Of a DNA stretch of 7,545 nucleotides, positions 1 to 5,892 are shown piece after piece. The position numbers were made by a program, and so were the translations under genes. The stretch's first letter is position 1, and each line of letters begins with the position of its first letter. A model generated the notes under the pieces. The model saw only the letters and a program-made list of their open reading frames with translations. It was not told the origin of the DNA and did not search any database. Source of the DNA: Prevotella sp. CAG:617 (GTDB taxonomy: Bacteria > Bacteroidota > Bacteroidia > Bacteroidales > Bacteroidaceae); the NCBI GenBank assembly GCA_000438115.1, contig FR903635.1, positions 11,558 through 19,102 on the forward strand, read 5' to 3'.

Positions 1-63
1 GACGCACCGCGGTGTTGCGAGTAAGGCTTCCGGCTGCTGTCGGTTGGGTTATGTAATCTATGT

Positions 64-711
64 TTATTCAGGCAAAAAAGCAAAGATTTTTTTGAGCGAC
101 TCCTCGTCGTTCCAACTGAAATAGTGGTCGTACATCAGGTTCTTGAAAGCCTTCTTCATTTCGGGCTTGATGAGTTTCTTGATGTTCTTTTCAGTAGCCT
201 TGTAGGGCACGCCCTTAATCATGAAATAATACGTATTCTTGAGCGGATAGCCCTGGGCTTCCTCACGCTGGTCGCCGTCAATTTCGAGAAACACGTTGAG
301 GTCTTCCATCTCGAAAAAAGGCAGGTTGTTGCCTCCGCTGCTTTGTGCGGAATACTTCTGCATATCAATGGTGGTTACGCGCAAAAGGCTGTCGTATCCG
401 CGGCGGGCAATGACGCGCCCCATTATGGAGTCAATGCGCAGGTAAGAGATGCTGTCGCCAAACTCTACCCCATACACGTTGTTGACAAAGGCTGTCTTGA
501 TTTTGTCGCCGTCCATAAACACCAGCCGGCTGTCCTTCAGAAAAATGTTGGCCTTGGCGGTGGTGTACCGGCCAAAGGGCTGCAGGATTTTGGCGTCGCG
601 GAACTCTGGGAAAGCAAAGGGATGATCGGTGCGCTTGGTTTCAACTGCCTGCTGGGCAAACCCCACAAGCGCTACGGCAAGAAACGTGAATAAAACAAAT
701 ATTTTTTTCAT
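64..711 (-). CDS. Exported protein of unknown function (215 aa)
   Basis: I do not recognise a characterised family, although similar small exported proteins occur in Bacteroidales. The N-terminus is a clear Sec signal peptide: MKK, then a hydrophobic run to about residue 18, with a probable signal peptidase I site after Ala19 (GFA-QQ). There is no lipobox cysteine and no later membrane segment, so the mature protein of about 196 residues should be periplasmic or outer-membrane associated. It is rich in aromatic and charged residues. It looks like short beta strands (GRYTTAKANIFLKDSRLVF, 48-66; YYFMIKGVPYKA, 161-172) followed by a Lys-rich helical tail (about 173-212). It contains no cysteine. 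The start fits because the signal peptide begins exactly there, and an ATG 19 bases upstream is out of frame. It lies 368 bases beyond argD, probably as a separate unit. Exported location is fairly sure; function is unknown. Confidence 0.82.
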   Translation of the reverse strand: MKKIFVLFTFLAVALVGFAQQAVETKRTDHPFAFPEFRDAKILQPFGRYTTAKANIFLKDSRLVFMDGDKIKTAFVNNVYGVEFGDSISYLRIDSIMGRVIARRGYDSLLRVTTIDMQKYSAQSSGGNNLPFFEMEDLNVFLEIDGDQREEAQGYPLKNTYYFMIKGVPYKATEKNIKKLIKPEMKKAFKNLMYDHYFSWNDEESLKKIFAFLPE

Positions 712-742
712 ATATACAGTATATTTTCATTGGATGTATGAG

Positions 743-771
743 CAAATGTCGCAAAAAAATCCGGGAAGCAG
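743..771 (-). promoter_or_regulatory. Possible weak promoter for the exported protein
   Basis: On the minus strand GACATTTG (743-750) matches seven of the eight positions of the Bacteroidota -7 element TAnnTTTG if the n positions are counted. Eighteen bases upstream is CTG (769-771), one mismatch from the -33 TTG. The 18-base spacing equals that of the argR promoter in this window. Transcription would begin roughly 30 bases before the start codon at 711. Both elements are imperfect, so this is only a candidate. Confidence 0.3.
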
Positions 772-827
772 ATACCGGCCGGGGTTAATAATCTATAATG
801 CGCAAGCGCTGCGCCCAAAAAGCCGGC

Positions 828-855
828 CGGCAGCCGCCATACGGCACGGCTACCG
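828..855. repeat. 9-bp inverted repeat (stem-loop)
   Basis: CGGCAGCCG (828-836) pairs with CGGCTACCG (847-855) around a 10-base loop, with one G-T wobble. It overlaps the CCGGCCGG palindrome at 823-830. Read on the minus strand, TTTTT follows at 817-821, a few bases past the hairpin. It could therefore be a late terminator for the arg operon, but the geometry is not classical. Confidence 0.4.
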
Positions 856-996
856 AAAAATTCGGGGCGACCTTGAAAAAACAAGATGCCTTCATAACAG
901 AACTACGCACCGGCTTTTTTCAACGGCAAGCCACCTTTTTCAAAAAAGGGCCGCAAACGGAAAGACTCCCCCGCCACACCGGCCGGACTGAATACG

Positions 997-1017
997 AAAA
1001 AAGCAGTCTGTCGCCGC
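997..1017 (-). terminator. Weak terminator candidate after argD
   Basis: On the minus strand GCGG, a 7-base loop and CTGC (one wobble) are followed directly by TTTTTT, about 63 bases beyond the argD stop codon. The stem is only 4 bp, so this is a tentative call. It is the nearest GC stem plus T run after the operon. Confidence 0.22.
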
Positions 1018-1079
1018 ACCCCGGAAAAAACCGGACGGAGGGACCAACAGCCTGCCTTACAGATTTTATATATAAAAGG

Positions 1080-2201
1080 TTACAACAAAGTCTTCAGTCG
1101 GGTCACGAAATCGTCGGCCTCGGCCTGCGTCAGGCACAAAGGCGGCAGGAGACGCAACACGTTGGTGCCCGAAGCGCCGGTAAACACGTGCTGCTCCGTA
1201 ATCAGGCGGCTGCGCAGCTCCTTGATGGGGCGGTCGAACTCCAACCCAATCATCAGGCCGCATCCGCGCACTTCCACCACGCCGGGCAGTCCCTGCAAAG
1301 CCTGCAGCAGATGGTTGCCCACGGCGGCGGCATTCTCCACCAGATGTTCCTGTTCCATCACGTCGAGCACGGCCAGTGCTGCCGTACAGGCCAGATGGTT
1401 ACCGCCGAAGGTGGTGCCGAGCTGACCGTAGACGGGCTTGATGTCGGGACTGATGAGCACGGCCGACATGGGGAAACCATTGCCGATACCCTTGGCCACG
1501 GTAATCAGGTCGGGGCGCACGCCCAGGTGCTGGTGGGCAAAGAAACGGCCCGAGCGGCCGTAGCCACACTGTATTTCGTCGCACACCAGCAGTGTGCCAG
1601 CCTTACGGCAGGCCGCAGCCAGTCCCTGCATGAATTCGGCCGTGGCCAGACGGATACCGCCCACACCCTGAATGCACTCTACGATAACGGCGGCCACATC
1701 GCCCTTGGCCAGTTCGGCCTCGAAGGCGGGCAGGTCGTTGAGCGGCAGGAACGTTACGTGGCCCGCCTGGTTGACGGGCGCACAGATTTTGGGATTGTCG
1801 GTAGCCTCAACGGCCAGCGAGGTGCGGCCGTGGAAAGCCTTCGAAGCTGCCAGCACGCGTTTGCGTCCGGTATGGAAGGAGGCCAGCTTGAGGGCATTCT
1901 CGTTGGCCTCGGCGCCGGAGTTCACAAAAAACAGCTGATAGTCGTCGTAGCCCGAAGCCTTGCCCAGACGGGCAGCCAGGTCGCGCTGCAGCTGGTTGAC
2001 AACGGAATTGGAATAAAAGCCGAGCTGCTGGAGCTGGCGGGTCAGCATGTCCACATAATGCGGGTGGCAGTGGCCGATGCTGATTACGGCGTGGCCACCG
2101 TAAAGGTCGAGGTATTCCTGACCCTTGTCGTCCCACACGCGGCATCCGCGGCCGCGCACGATGTTGATATCATAAAGCGGATAAACGTCGAATAAATTCA
2201 T
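1080..2201 (-). CDS. argD: N-acylornithine aminotransferase (ArgD)
   Basis: A class III, fold type I PLP aminotransferase of 373 residues, slightly short of the usual 390-400. It transfers the amino group of glutamate to N-acylglutamate 5-semialdehyde, giving N2-acylornithine for cytosolic arginine synthesis. Visible motifs are VWDDKGQEYLDLYGGHAV (22-39), the PLP-phosphate segment NSGAEANE (94-101), FHGRT (123-127), the DEIQCGYGRSG block (208-218) with Asp208 for the PLP ring nitrogen, the PLP lysine Lys237 in AKGIGNGFP, and TTFGGNHL (263-270). The short N-terminus MNLFDVYPLYDI begins at the conserved part of the family, which supports this start. It lies 20 bases after argC and ends the operon. 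In Bacteroides relatives the acyl group is probably succinyl, and sequence alone does not settle which is used here. Other ornithine-type aminotransferases are possible, but the operon makes ArgD the clear choice. Confidence 0.96.
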   Translation of the reverse strand: MNLFDVYPLYDINIVRGRGCRVWDDKGQEYLDLYGGHAVISIGHCHPHYVDMLTRQLQQLGFYSNSVVNQLQRDLAARLGKASGYDDYQLFFVNSGAEANENALKLASFHTGRKRVLAASKAFHGRTSLAVEATDNPKICAPVNQAGHVTFLPLNDLPAFEAELAKGDVAAVIVECIQGVGGIRLATAEFMQGLAAACRKAGTLLVCDEIQCGYGRSGRFFAHQHLGVRPDLITVAKGIGNGFPMSAVLISPDIKPVYGQLGTTFGGNHLACTAALAVLDVMEQEHLVENAAAVGNHLLQALQGLPGVVEVRGCGLMIGLEFDRPIKELRSRLITEQHVFTGASGTNVLRLLPPLCLTQAEADDFVTRLKTLL

Positions 2202-2221
2202 AAGGCTAAAAAGTGTTGGGG

Positions 2222-3205
2222 TTAAAAGCCTTGCGGCTTGAGTTGCAGGCCGGCGGTCTGGTCGATGCCGAACATGAGGTTCATGTTCTCCACGGCCTGG
2301 CCGGAAGCGCCCTTGAGCAGGTTGTCGATGCAGGAGGTAACGAGCAGTTTGCCCTCATATACCTCGGCATGCACGATAGCCTTGTTGGTATTGACCACCT
2401 GTTTGAGGTCGATGTCGCGGCCGGCCACGTAGTGCGTAAACGGCGCCGTGGCGTAGAATTGGGCAAACGCCTCGTCAACCGTAGCCTGGTCGGCCGTCGT
2501 GTGCAGGAAAGCCGTGGCAAAGATGCCGCGCGGAAAGTCGCCTCGATACGGGATGAAGTCAAGGTCGAACTCCTCAAACGAAGGCTGCAGCGAGGTGAGG
2601 CTCTGGCGGATTTCGGCCACATGCTGGTGGCGGAACACCTTATAGACACTCAGGTTATTGCTGCGCCATGAGAAGTGGGTGGTGGCCGACGGTTTGACGC
2701 CGGCACCCGTAGAACCGGTCAGGGCATTGACCAGCACATTCTCGGTGAGCAGACCGGCCTTGGCCAGAGGCAGCAGGGCCAACTGGATGGCGGTGGCAAA
2801 ACAACCGGGGTTGGCCACGTGGAGCGCACCGGCAATGCTATCGCGGTTGAGCTCGGGCAGACCATACACGTAGTCGTTGCCGGGAGCAGCCAGGCGGAAG
2901 TCCTGGGCCAGGTCGACGATGCGCACCGAAGCGGGCACTTCATGTTCCTGCAGGAACTGGGCGCTCTTGCCATGGCCCATGCAGAAGAAGAGCACGTCCA
3001 CCTGGTCCAGCGGCAACTGGTCAGTAAAACAAAGGTCGGTGTCGCCAATCAGTCCCTCATGCACGTCAACCAGCGGATGACCGGCATGGCTCGACGAATG
3101 GATAAAGGTCAGCGTAGCCTGCGGATGATGAACCAGCAGGCGGCAGAGTTCGCCCGCCGTATAGCCGGCACCGCCAATAATTCCTACTTTAATCTTCTTG
3201 TCCAT
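2222..3205 (-). CDS. argC: N-acyl-gamma-glutamyl-phosphate reductase (ArgC)
   Basis: This cytosolic enzyme reduces N-acylglutamyl 5-phosphate to the semialdehyde with NADPH, the step before ArgD. The Rossmann nucleotide-binding loop is at the N-terminus (GIIGGAGYTAGEL, 8-20). The catalytic cysteine is Cys135 in ANPGCFATA, which forms the thioester intermediate. GSTGAGVKPS (164-173) and the FRHQHVAEI segment (191-199), where His195 probably is the conserved catalytic histidine, match the family. At 327 residues it is near the lower end of the usual 310-350. The start codon is 6 bases after the argG stop, so translation is probably coupled. The product of ArgB, which is not in the window, is its substrate. 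In the Bacteroides pathway that would be the succinylated compound; the acetyl form cannot be excluded. Confidence 0.97.
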   Translation of the reverse strand: MDKKIKVGIIGGAGYTAGELCRLLVHHPQATLTFIHSSSHAGHPLVDVHEGLIGDTDLCFTDQLPLDQVDVLFFCMGHGKSAQFLQEHEVPASVRIVDLAQDFRLAAPGNDYVYGLPELNRDSIAGALHVANPGCFATAIQLALLPLAKAGLLTENVLVNALTGSTGAGVKPSATTHFSWRSNNLSVYKVFRHQHVAEIRQSLTSLQPSFEEFDLDFIPYRGDFPRGIFATAFLHTTADQATVDEAFAQFYATAPFTHYVAGRDIDLKQVVNTNKAIVHAEVYEGKLLVTSCIDNLLKGASGQAVENMNLMFGIDQTAGLQLKPQGF

Positions 3206-3211
3206 CGGCTG

Positions 3212-4411
3212 TTATCTTTTTTCGTCCTTATGGTTGGCGTAATACAGGCGCAGCGGCGTAGAAGTCACCTTGATGAAGCCCTTGGCGTCCTCAGCCGTCC
3301 ATCCGCGCTGCATCTCGCCGTACTCACCAAACGGGTTCTTCACCAAATCGTCGGGTGAATCCACACCCAATGTACTGAAGCTGTAAGGACGGAGCGCCAG
3401 AGTTACCTTACCGTTGACATGGCGCTGCGAGCTGGTCAGCATGGCCTCGATATCAGGCATGACGGGCTCAAGGTACTGACTCTCGTGCAGGAACATGCCG
3501 TACCAGTTGGCCACCTGGTCCTTCCAGTACTGCTGCCACTTGCTGAGCGTATATTTCTCGAGAAAGCGGTGGGCAGCAATAATCAGCATGGGCGCAGCAG
3601 CCTCAAAGCCCACGCGGCCCTTGATGCCGATGATGGTGTCGCCCACGTGACAGTCGCGGCCAATGGCGTAGGCTGCACCGATGGACTCTACTTTCTGAAT
3701 GGCGGCAATGGGGTCGTCAAAGTGTTCACCGTTGACGCCAACCAGCTCACCCTGCTTGAATTCCAGTTCAAGCTGCTCTTCACCGCTCTTTGTAGGATGC
3801 TTCAGATAAGCTTCCTCGGGCAGTCCCTGCGTACTGTCGAGCAGTTCGCCACCACAAATGGACGTACCCCAAATACCTACGTTGTAGGAATATTTAAGTT
3901 TGGCAAAGTCGGCCTTGAATCCGTGCTGGTTCAAATAGTCCACTTCTTCCTGACGGCTGAGGGCGCGGTCGCGGGTCAGGGTAATGATTTCCACGCCCGG
4001 CGCCATGACGAGGAAGGTCATGTCAAAGCGAATCTGGTCGTTTCCGGCGCCTGTTGAGCCGTGGGCAATGGCGTCGGCACCGATTTCGTTGGCATAGCGG
4101 GCTATGGCCAGTGCCTGGAAAATACGTTCTGACGATACGGAGATGGGATAGCAGTTGTTGCGCAGCACATTGCCAAAGACCATGTACTTAAGACTTTTCT
4201 CATAATACTCCTTGGTCACGTCGAGGGTGACATATTCCTTGGCGCCGAGCAAATAAGCATTCTCTTCGTTTTTCTTGAGTTGTTCTGCACTGAATCCGCC
4301 CGTGTTGGCACAGGCTGCATATACTTCGTAGCCCATTTCCTTAGCCAGGTACATCACCGTATAGCTGGTGTCCAGACCGCCACTAAAGGCTACCACTACT
4401 TTCTTTGCCAT
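3212..4411 (-). CDS. argG: Argininosuccinate synthase (ArgG)
   Basis: ArgG joins citrulline and aspartate with ATP to form argininosuccinate, the penultimate step of arginine synthesis, in the cytosol. The N-type ATP pyrophosphatase P-loop is intact at the N-terminus (SGGLDTS, 10-16). The HGSTGAGNDQIRFD segment (117-130) is the characteristic citrulline/aspartate-binding block. SYNVGIWGTSICGGELLD further on matches the family signature around the substrate pocket. Its 399 residues are the usual length for the roughly 400-residue bacterial type. The start MAKKVVVAFSGG puts the P-loop where the family has it. It follows the acyltransferase gene after 48 A-rich bases without an evident Shine-Dalgarno, and precedes argC by 6 bases. 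No key residue appears to be missing. Confidence 0.98.
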   Translation of the reverse strand: MAKKVVVAFSGGLDTSYTVMYLAKEMGYEVYAACANTGGFSAEQLKKNEENAYLLGAKEYVTLDVTKEYYEKSLKYMVFGNVLRNNCYPISVSSERIFQALAIARYANEIGADAIAHGSTGAGNDQIRFDMTFLVMAPGVEIITLTRDRALSRQEEVDYLNQHGFKADFAKLKYSYNVGIWGTSICGGELLDSTQGLPEEAYLKHPTKSGEEQLELEFKQGELVGVNGEHFDDPIAAIQKVESIGAAYAIGRDCHVGDTIIGIKGRVGFEAAAPMLIIAAHRFLEKYTLSKWQQYWKDQVANWYGMFLHESQYLEPVMPDIEAMLTSSQRHVNGKVTLALRPYSFSTLGVDSPDDLVKNPFGEYGEMQRGWTAEDAKGFIKVTSTPLRLYYANHKDEKR

Positions 4412-4459
4412 ATTGATTTGATTTTGTTTTTTGTTCGTTGTTCGGGATTTATTGTAAAC

Positions 4460-5116
4460 TTATTCAGACGGTTCGGCCGATTTTTCCTTTTCGACAGCTT
4501 TCTTCACAAAAGCAATAACGTCGTCGGGCAGCTGCACGGGAAGTTTTTCATCGGGGTGCTTGGCCGGATCATAAAGCATGCCGGTACATACACAGTAGCG
4601 GCGGTTGGTGCGGGCCAGCACGTCGCAGTTGATACAGCAGGGATGCTCAGGCGTACCACAGCCCTTCCAGTACTCGTCGTCCTGCGTAAGCTCAGCAAAA
4701 GGCACGGGAACATACCCCAGCGCCGTGTTGATTTTCATAACCGCGCCACTACTGGTCAGGCCAAACAGCTTGGCCTTGGGCCAGCGCAGACGGCTCAGCG
4801 TAAAGGCCGTCTTCTTGATGCGGGTAGCCAGGTGATGTCCGCGGAACTTGGGCACCACAATCAGACCTGAGTTGGCCACATAATGCTTGTTTTCCCAGCT
4901 TTCGATATAACAGAATCCGGCAAACTCCTCACCGTGCAGGGCGATGATGGCCTTACGCTCCTTCATCTTGGTAGCCACGTATTCGTGGGTACGTGAAGCA
5001 ATACCACTGCCGCGCACCTTGGCTGCTTCGGTAATTGTTGTCAAAATCGTATCCACATACTTTTCGTGTGAGGCATCCGCCACCTGGACGGTGATTCCGT
5101 CGTTATATTCTTCCAT
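4460..5116 (-). CDS. GNAT acyltransferase, candidate N-acylglutamate synthase
   Basis: A 218-residue protein with a GNAT core. The acyl-CoA pyrophosphate loop is in VVPKFRGHHLATRIKK (87-102); RGHHLA fits the R/Q-x-x-G-x-G/A motif only loosely, with His where Gly is usual. The core ends with a typical NTALGYVPVPF segment (130-140). After it comes an unusual cysteine-rich stretch with Cys153, Cys160, Cys161, Cys164, Cys175 and Cys177, spaced C-x6-CC-x2-C-x10-C-x-C, then a charged tail. Six cysteines in 25 residues suggest a metal site or disulfides; this is inference. The gene sits second in the arg operon, 39 bases after argR. Neither argA nor argJ is in the window, and Bacteroides lacks a classical first enzyme as far as I recall, so it may acylate glutamate with acetyl-CoA or succinyl-CoA. 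I recall genetic work in Bacteroides thetaiotaomicron proposing this role for a homologue, but cannot check it. The fold call is safe; the substrate is not. Confidence 0.85.
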   Translation of the reverse strand: MEEYNDGITVQVADASHEKYVDTILTTITEAAKVRGSGIASRTHEYVATKMKERKAIIALHGEEFAGFCYIESWENKHYVANSGLIVVPKFRGHHLATRIKKTAFTLSRLRWPKAKLFGLTSSGAVMKINTALGYVPVPFAELTQDDEYWKGCGTPEHPCCINCDVLARTNRRYCVCTGMLYDPAKHPDEKLPVQLPDDVIAFVKKAVEKEKSAEPSE

Positions 5117-5155
5117 GATAATGTTGTAATATAAAATAAGATTAAACTCCGTGTA

Positions 5156-5650
5156 TTATTTAGCTTGACGCAGACTGGCCTTCATGCCGGGAATCACGTC
5201 GGAGAGCGCCATCTTGACGTACTCGCGGCTGGTGCCCTCGGCCAGGGCCAGCATGATGGTGTCATCACCGGCAATACTACCTACCAGAAAGGGGAACTCG
5301 CGCATATCGATGTCGGAAGCCAGACTCGAAGCATAGCCCGGACGCGTCTTGATGACGGCCAGCTGGCCCGTAAAGGCAATGGAAATAAAAGCGCTGTTCT
5401 GATAATATTCCGTCAGCACGGCCGTGCTGACCGGACGGCGGTAAAGCGGATTTTCGGGCAGTACGTACACATATCCGTGGGGGCCGGCCACCTTGGCGGC
5501 CTTGAGCGAACGGAGGTCGCGCGAGAGCGTGGCCTGCGTCAGGATACAGCCGTGATGAGCCAGTTCCTTTAACAACTCGTCCTGACGTGATATTTCGTGA
5601 TTGGTCAGGATAAGACGTAACAAATCTAAGCGGTCTTTACGTGTTTGCAT
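5156..5650 (-). CDS. argR: Arginine repressor ArgR
   Basis: ArgR is an arginine-sensing hexameric DNA-binding protein that represses biosynthesis genes when arginine is plentiful. The N-terminal winged helix-turn-helix (about 1-65) includes the recognition helix QATLSRDLRSLKAAKV (39-54), very close to the family signature with Ser43-Arg44. The C-terminal oligomerisation and arginine-binding domain (about 80-155) has TRPGYASSLASDID (102-115) and the arginine-binding GSIAGDDTI motif with Asp129-Asp130. Length is 164, against about 150-156 for well-studied ArgR proteins. The start at 5650 agrees with the domain boundary and lies about 20 bases from the inferred transcription start. As first gene of the operon behind an ARG-box-like promoter, it is expected to repress itself and the downstream enzymes. 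It may also act as a catabolic activator, as ArgR does in some bacteria. Confidence 0.96.
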   Translation of the reverse strand: MQTRKDRLDLLRLILTNHEISRQDELLKELAHHGCILTQATLSRDLRSLKAAKVAGPHGYVYVLPENPLYRRPVSTAVLTEYYQNSAFISIAFTGQLAVIKTRPGYASSLASDIDMREFPFLVGSIAGDDTIMLALAEGTSREYVKMALSDVIPGMKASLRQAK

Positions 5651-5675
5651 GGATATGAGTAATAAATTTATGATG

Positions 5676-5704
5676 CAAAATTATAAAAATATTCATTCAT
5701 ACAA
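5676..5704 (-). promoter_or_regulatory. Bacteroidota-type promoter of the arg operon
   Basis: On the minus strand the -7 element TAATTTTG (5676-5683) is a perfect match to TAnnTTTG. The -33 TTG (5702-5704) lies 18 bases upstream of it, within or near the spacing reported for Bacteroidota promoters. Transcription should begin about 20 bases before the argR ATG at 5650, giving a short leader with no room for an attenuator. This is the only strong promoter match I found between cysS and argR. Confidence 0.75.
5684..5701 (-). promoter_or_regulatory. ARG-box-like ArgR operator in the promoter spacer
   Basis: The minus-strand sequence TATGAATGAATATTTTTA fits the enterobacterial ARG box TNTGAATWWWWATTCANA at 13 of 16 specified positions. 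The left half-site TATGAAT is perfect; the right half is degenerate. It occupies exactly the 18 bases between the -33 and -7 elements, so ArgR bound there should exclude RNA polymerase. Whether this organism's ArgR uses the same consensus is inferred, from the conserved recognition helix. Confidence 0.6.
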
Positions 5705-5739
5705 CGCATATATACCTTATTTTTTCAGAAAAACTTGTT

Positions 5740-5748
5740 TTCATACAA
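5740..5748 (-). promoter_or_regulatory. Second copy of TTGTATGAA, possible auxiliary ArgR half-site
   Basis: TTGTATGAA on the minus strand repeats, base for base, the 9 bases at 5696-5704 that join the -33 TTG to the ARG-box half-site. The two copies are 44 bases apart, about four helical turns. No TAnnTTTG lies at the right distance downstream of this copy, so it is unlikely to be a second promoter. It may be an upstream ArgR contact. Confidence 0.4.
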
Positions 5749-5761
5749 AAAATAATGATTT

Positions 5762-5788
5762 TTTATGCATTTATGCGCCTGTTTATGC
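5762..5788. repeat. Three TTTATGC repeats
   Basis: TTTATGC occurs at 5762-5768, 5770-5776 and 5782-5788, with spacings of 8 and 12 bases. They sit between the cysS terminator hairpin and the arg promoter. They could be binding half-sites or chance in AT-rich DNA. Confidence 0.4.
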
Positions 5789-5790
5789 AA

Positions 5791-5828
5791 AAGATGCCGC
5801 GCGGCTTCGGTCAGCCGCACGGCATCTT
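5791..5828 (-). terminator. Terminator of cysS
   Basis: On the minus strand AAGATGCCGTGCGGCT and AGCCGCGCGGCATCTT form a 16-bp stem with one G-T wobble around a 6-base loop (5807-5812), then TT continues the T run. It starts about 65 bases after the cysS stop and lies upstream of the arg promoter. It should separate the two transcripts. The T run is short, about four bases including two in the stem. Confidence 0.75.
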
Positions 5829-5843
5829 TAAAACAAGAGTGAA

Positions 5844-5868
5844 TTCAGGCCACCGTATGCGGCCTGAA
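5844..5868. repeat. 8-bp inverted repeat in the cysS 3' flank
   Basis: TTCAGGCC (5844-5851) pairs with GGCCTGAA (5861-5868) around a 9-base loop. In the cysS transcript it directly follows a run of Ts and comes before the larger terminator hairpin. It may stabilise the 3' end of the message. The T run is on the wrong side for it to be a minus-strand terminator itself. Confidence 0.5.
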
Positions 5869-5892
5869 AAAAAATCAGAAAGAAAGGAAATA

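Larger units (their letters stand above)
712..1079. other. Gene-free spacer between argD and the exported-protein gene
   Basis: No reading frame here looks coding. Plus-strand frames that enter it are continuations of antisense shadows of argD, with low-quality composition. The stretch holds runs of A and T, three copies of the palindrome CCGGCCGG (775-782, 823-830, 979-986), a 9-bp stem-loop (828-855), a short AT-rich hairpin around CCTTTTTCAAAAAAGG (933-948), and a weak terminator candidate (997-1017). The left end presumably carries the promoter of the exported-protein gene. I see no recognisable gene remnant, RNA gene or mobile element. Confidence 0.6.

Noticed and set aside
1..63. Possible gene fragment at the left edge
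   Set aside because: Short open frames exist on both strands, but none has a recognisable sequence, a start codon in context, or a stop supported by other features.
798..2195. Long plus-strand reading frame of 465 codons opposite argD
   Set aside because: Most of it is antisense to argD, which has all catalytic motifs. The product is rich in Gln, His and Gly with no domain, as expected when a GC-biased gene is read on the opposite strand.
2675..3358. Plus-strand reading frame opposite argC and the end of argG
   Set aside because: It crosses the argG-argC junction, lies antisense to two certain genes, and has no recognisable motif.
5117..5155. Internal promoter between argR and the acyltransferase
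   Set aside because: The gap is AT-rich but has no TAnnTTTG element, so operon read-through is the simpler explanation.
5651..5671. Leader-peptide attenuator or riboswitch before argR
   Set aside because: The inferred leader is only about 20 bases, too short for either, and shows no arginine codon run or stem-loop.
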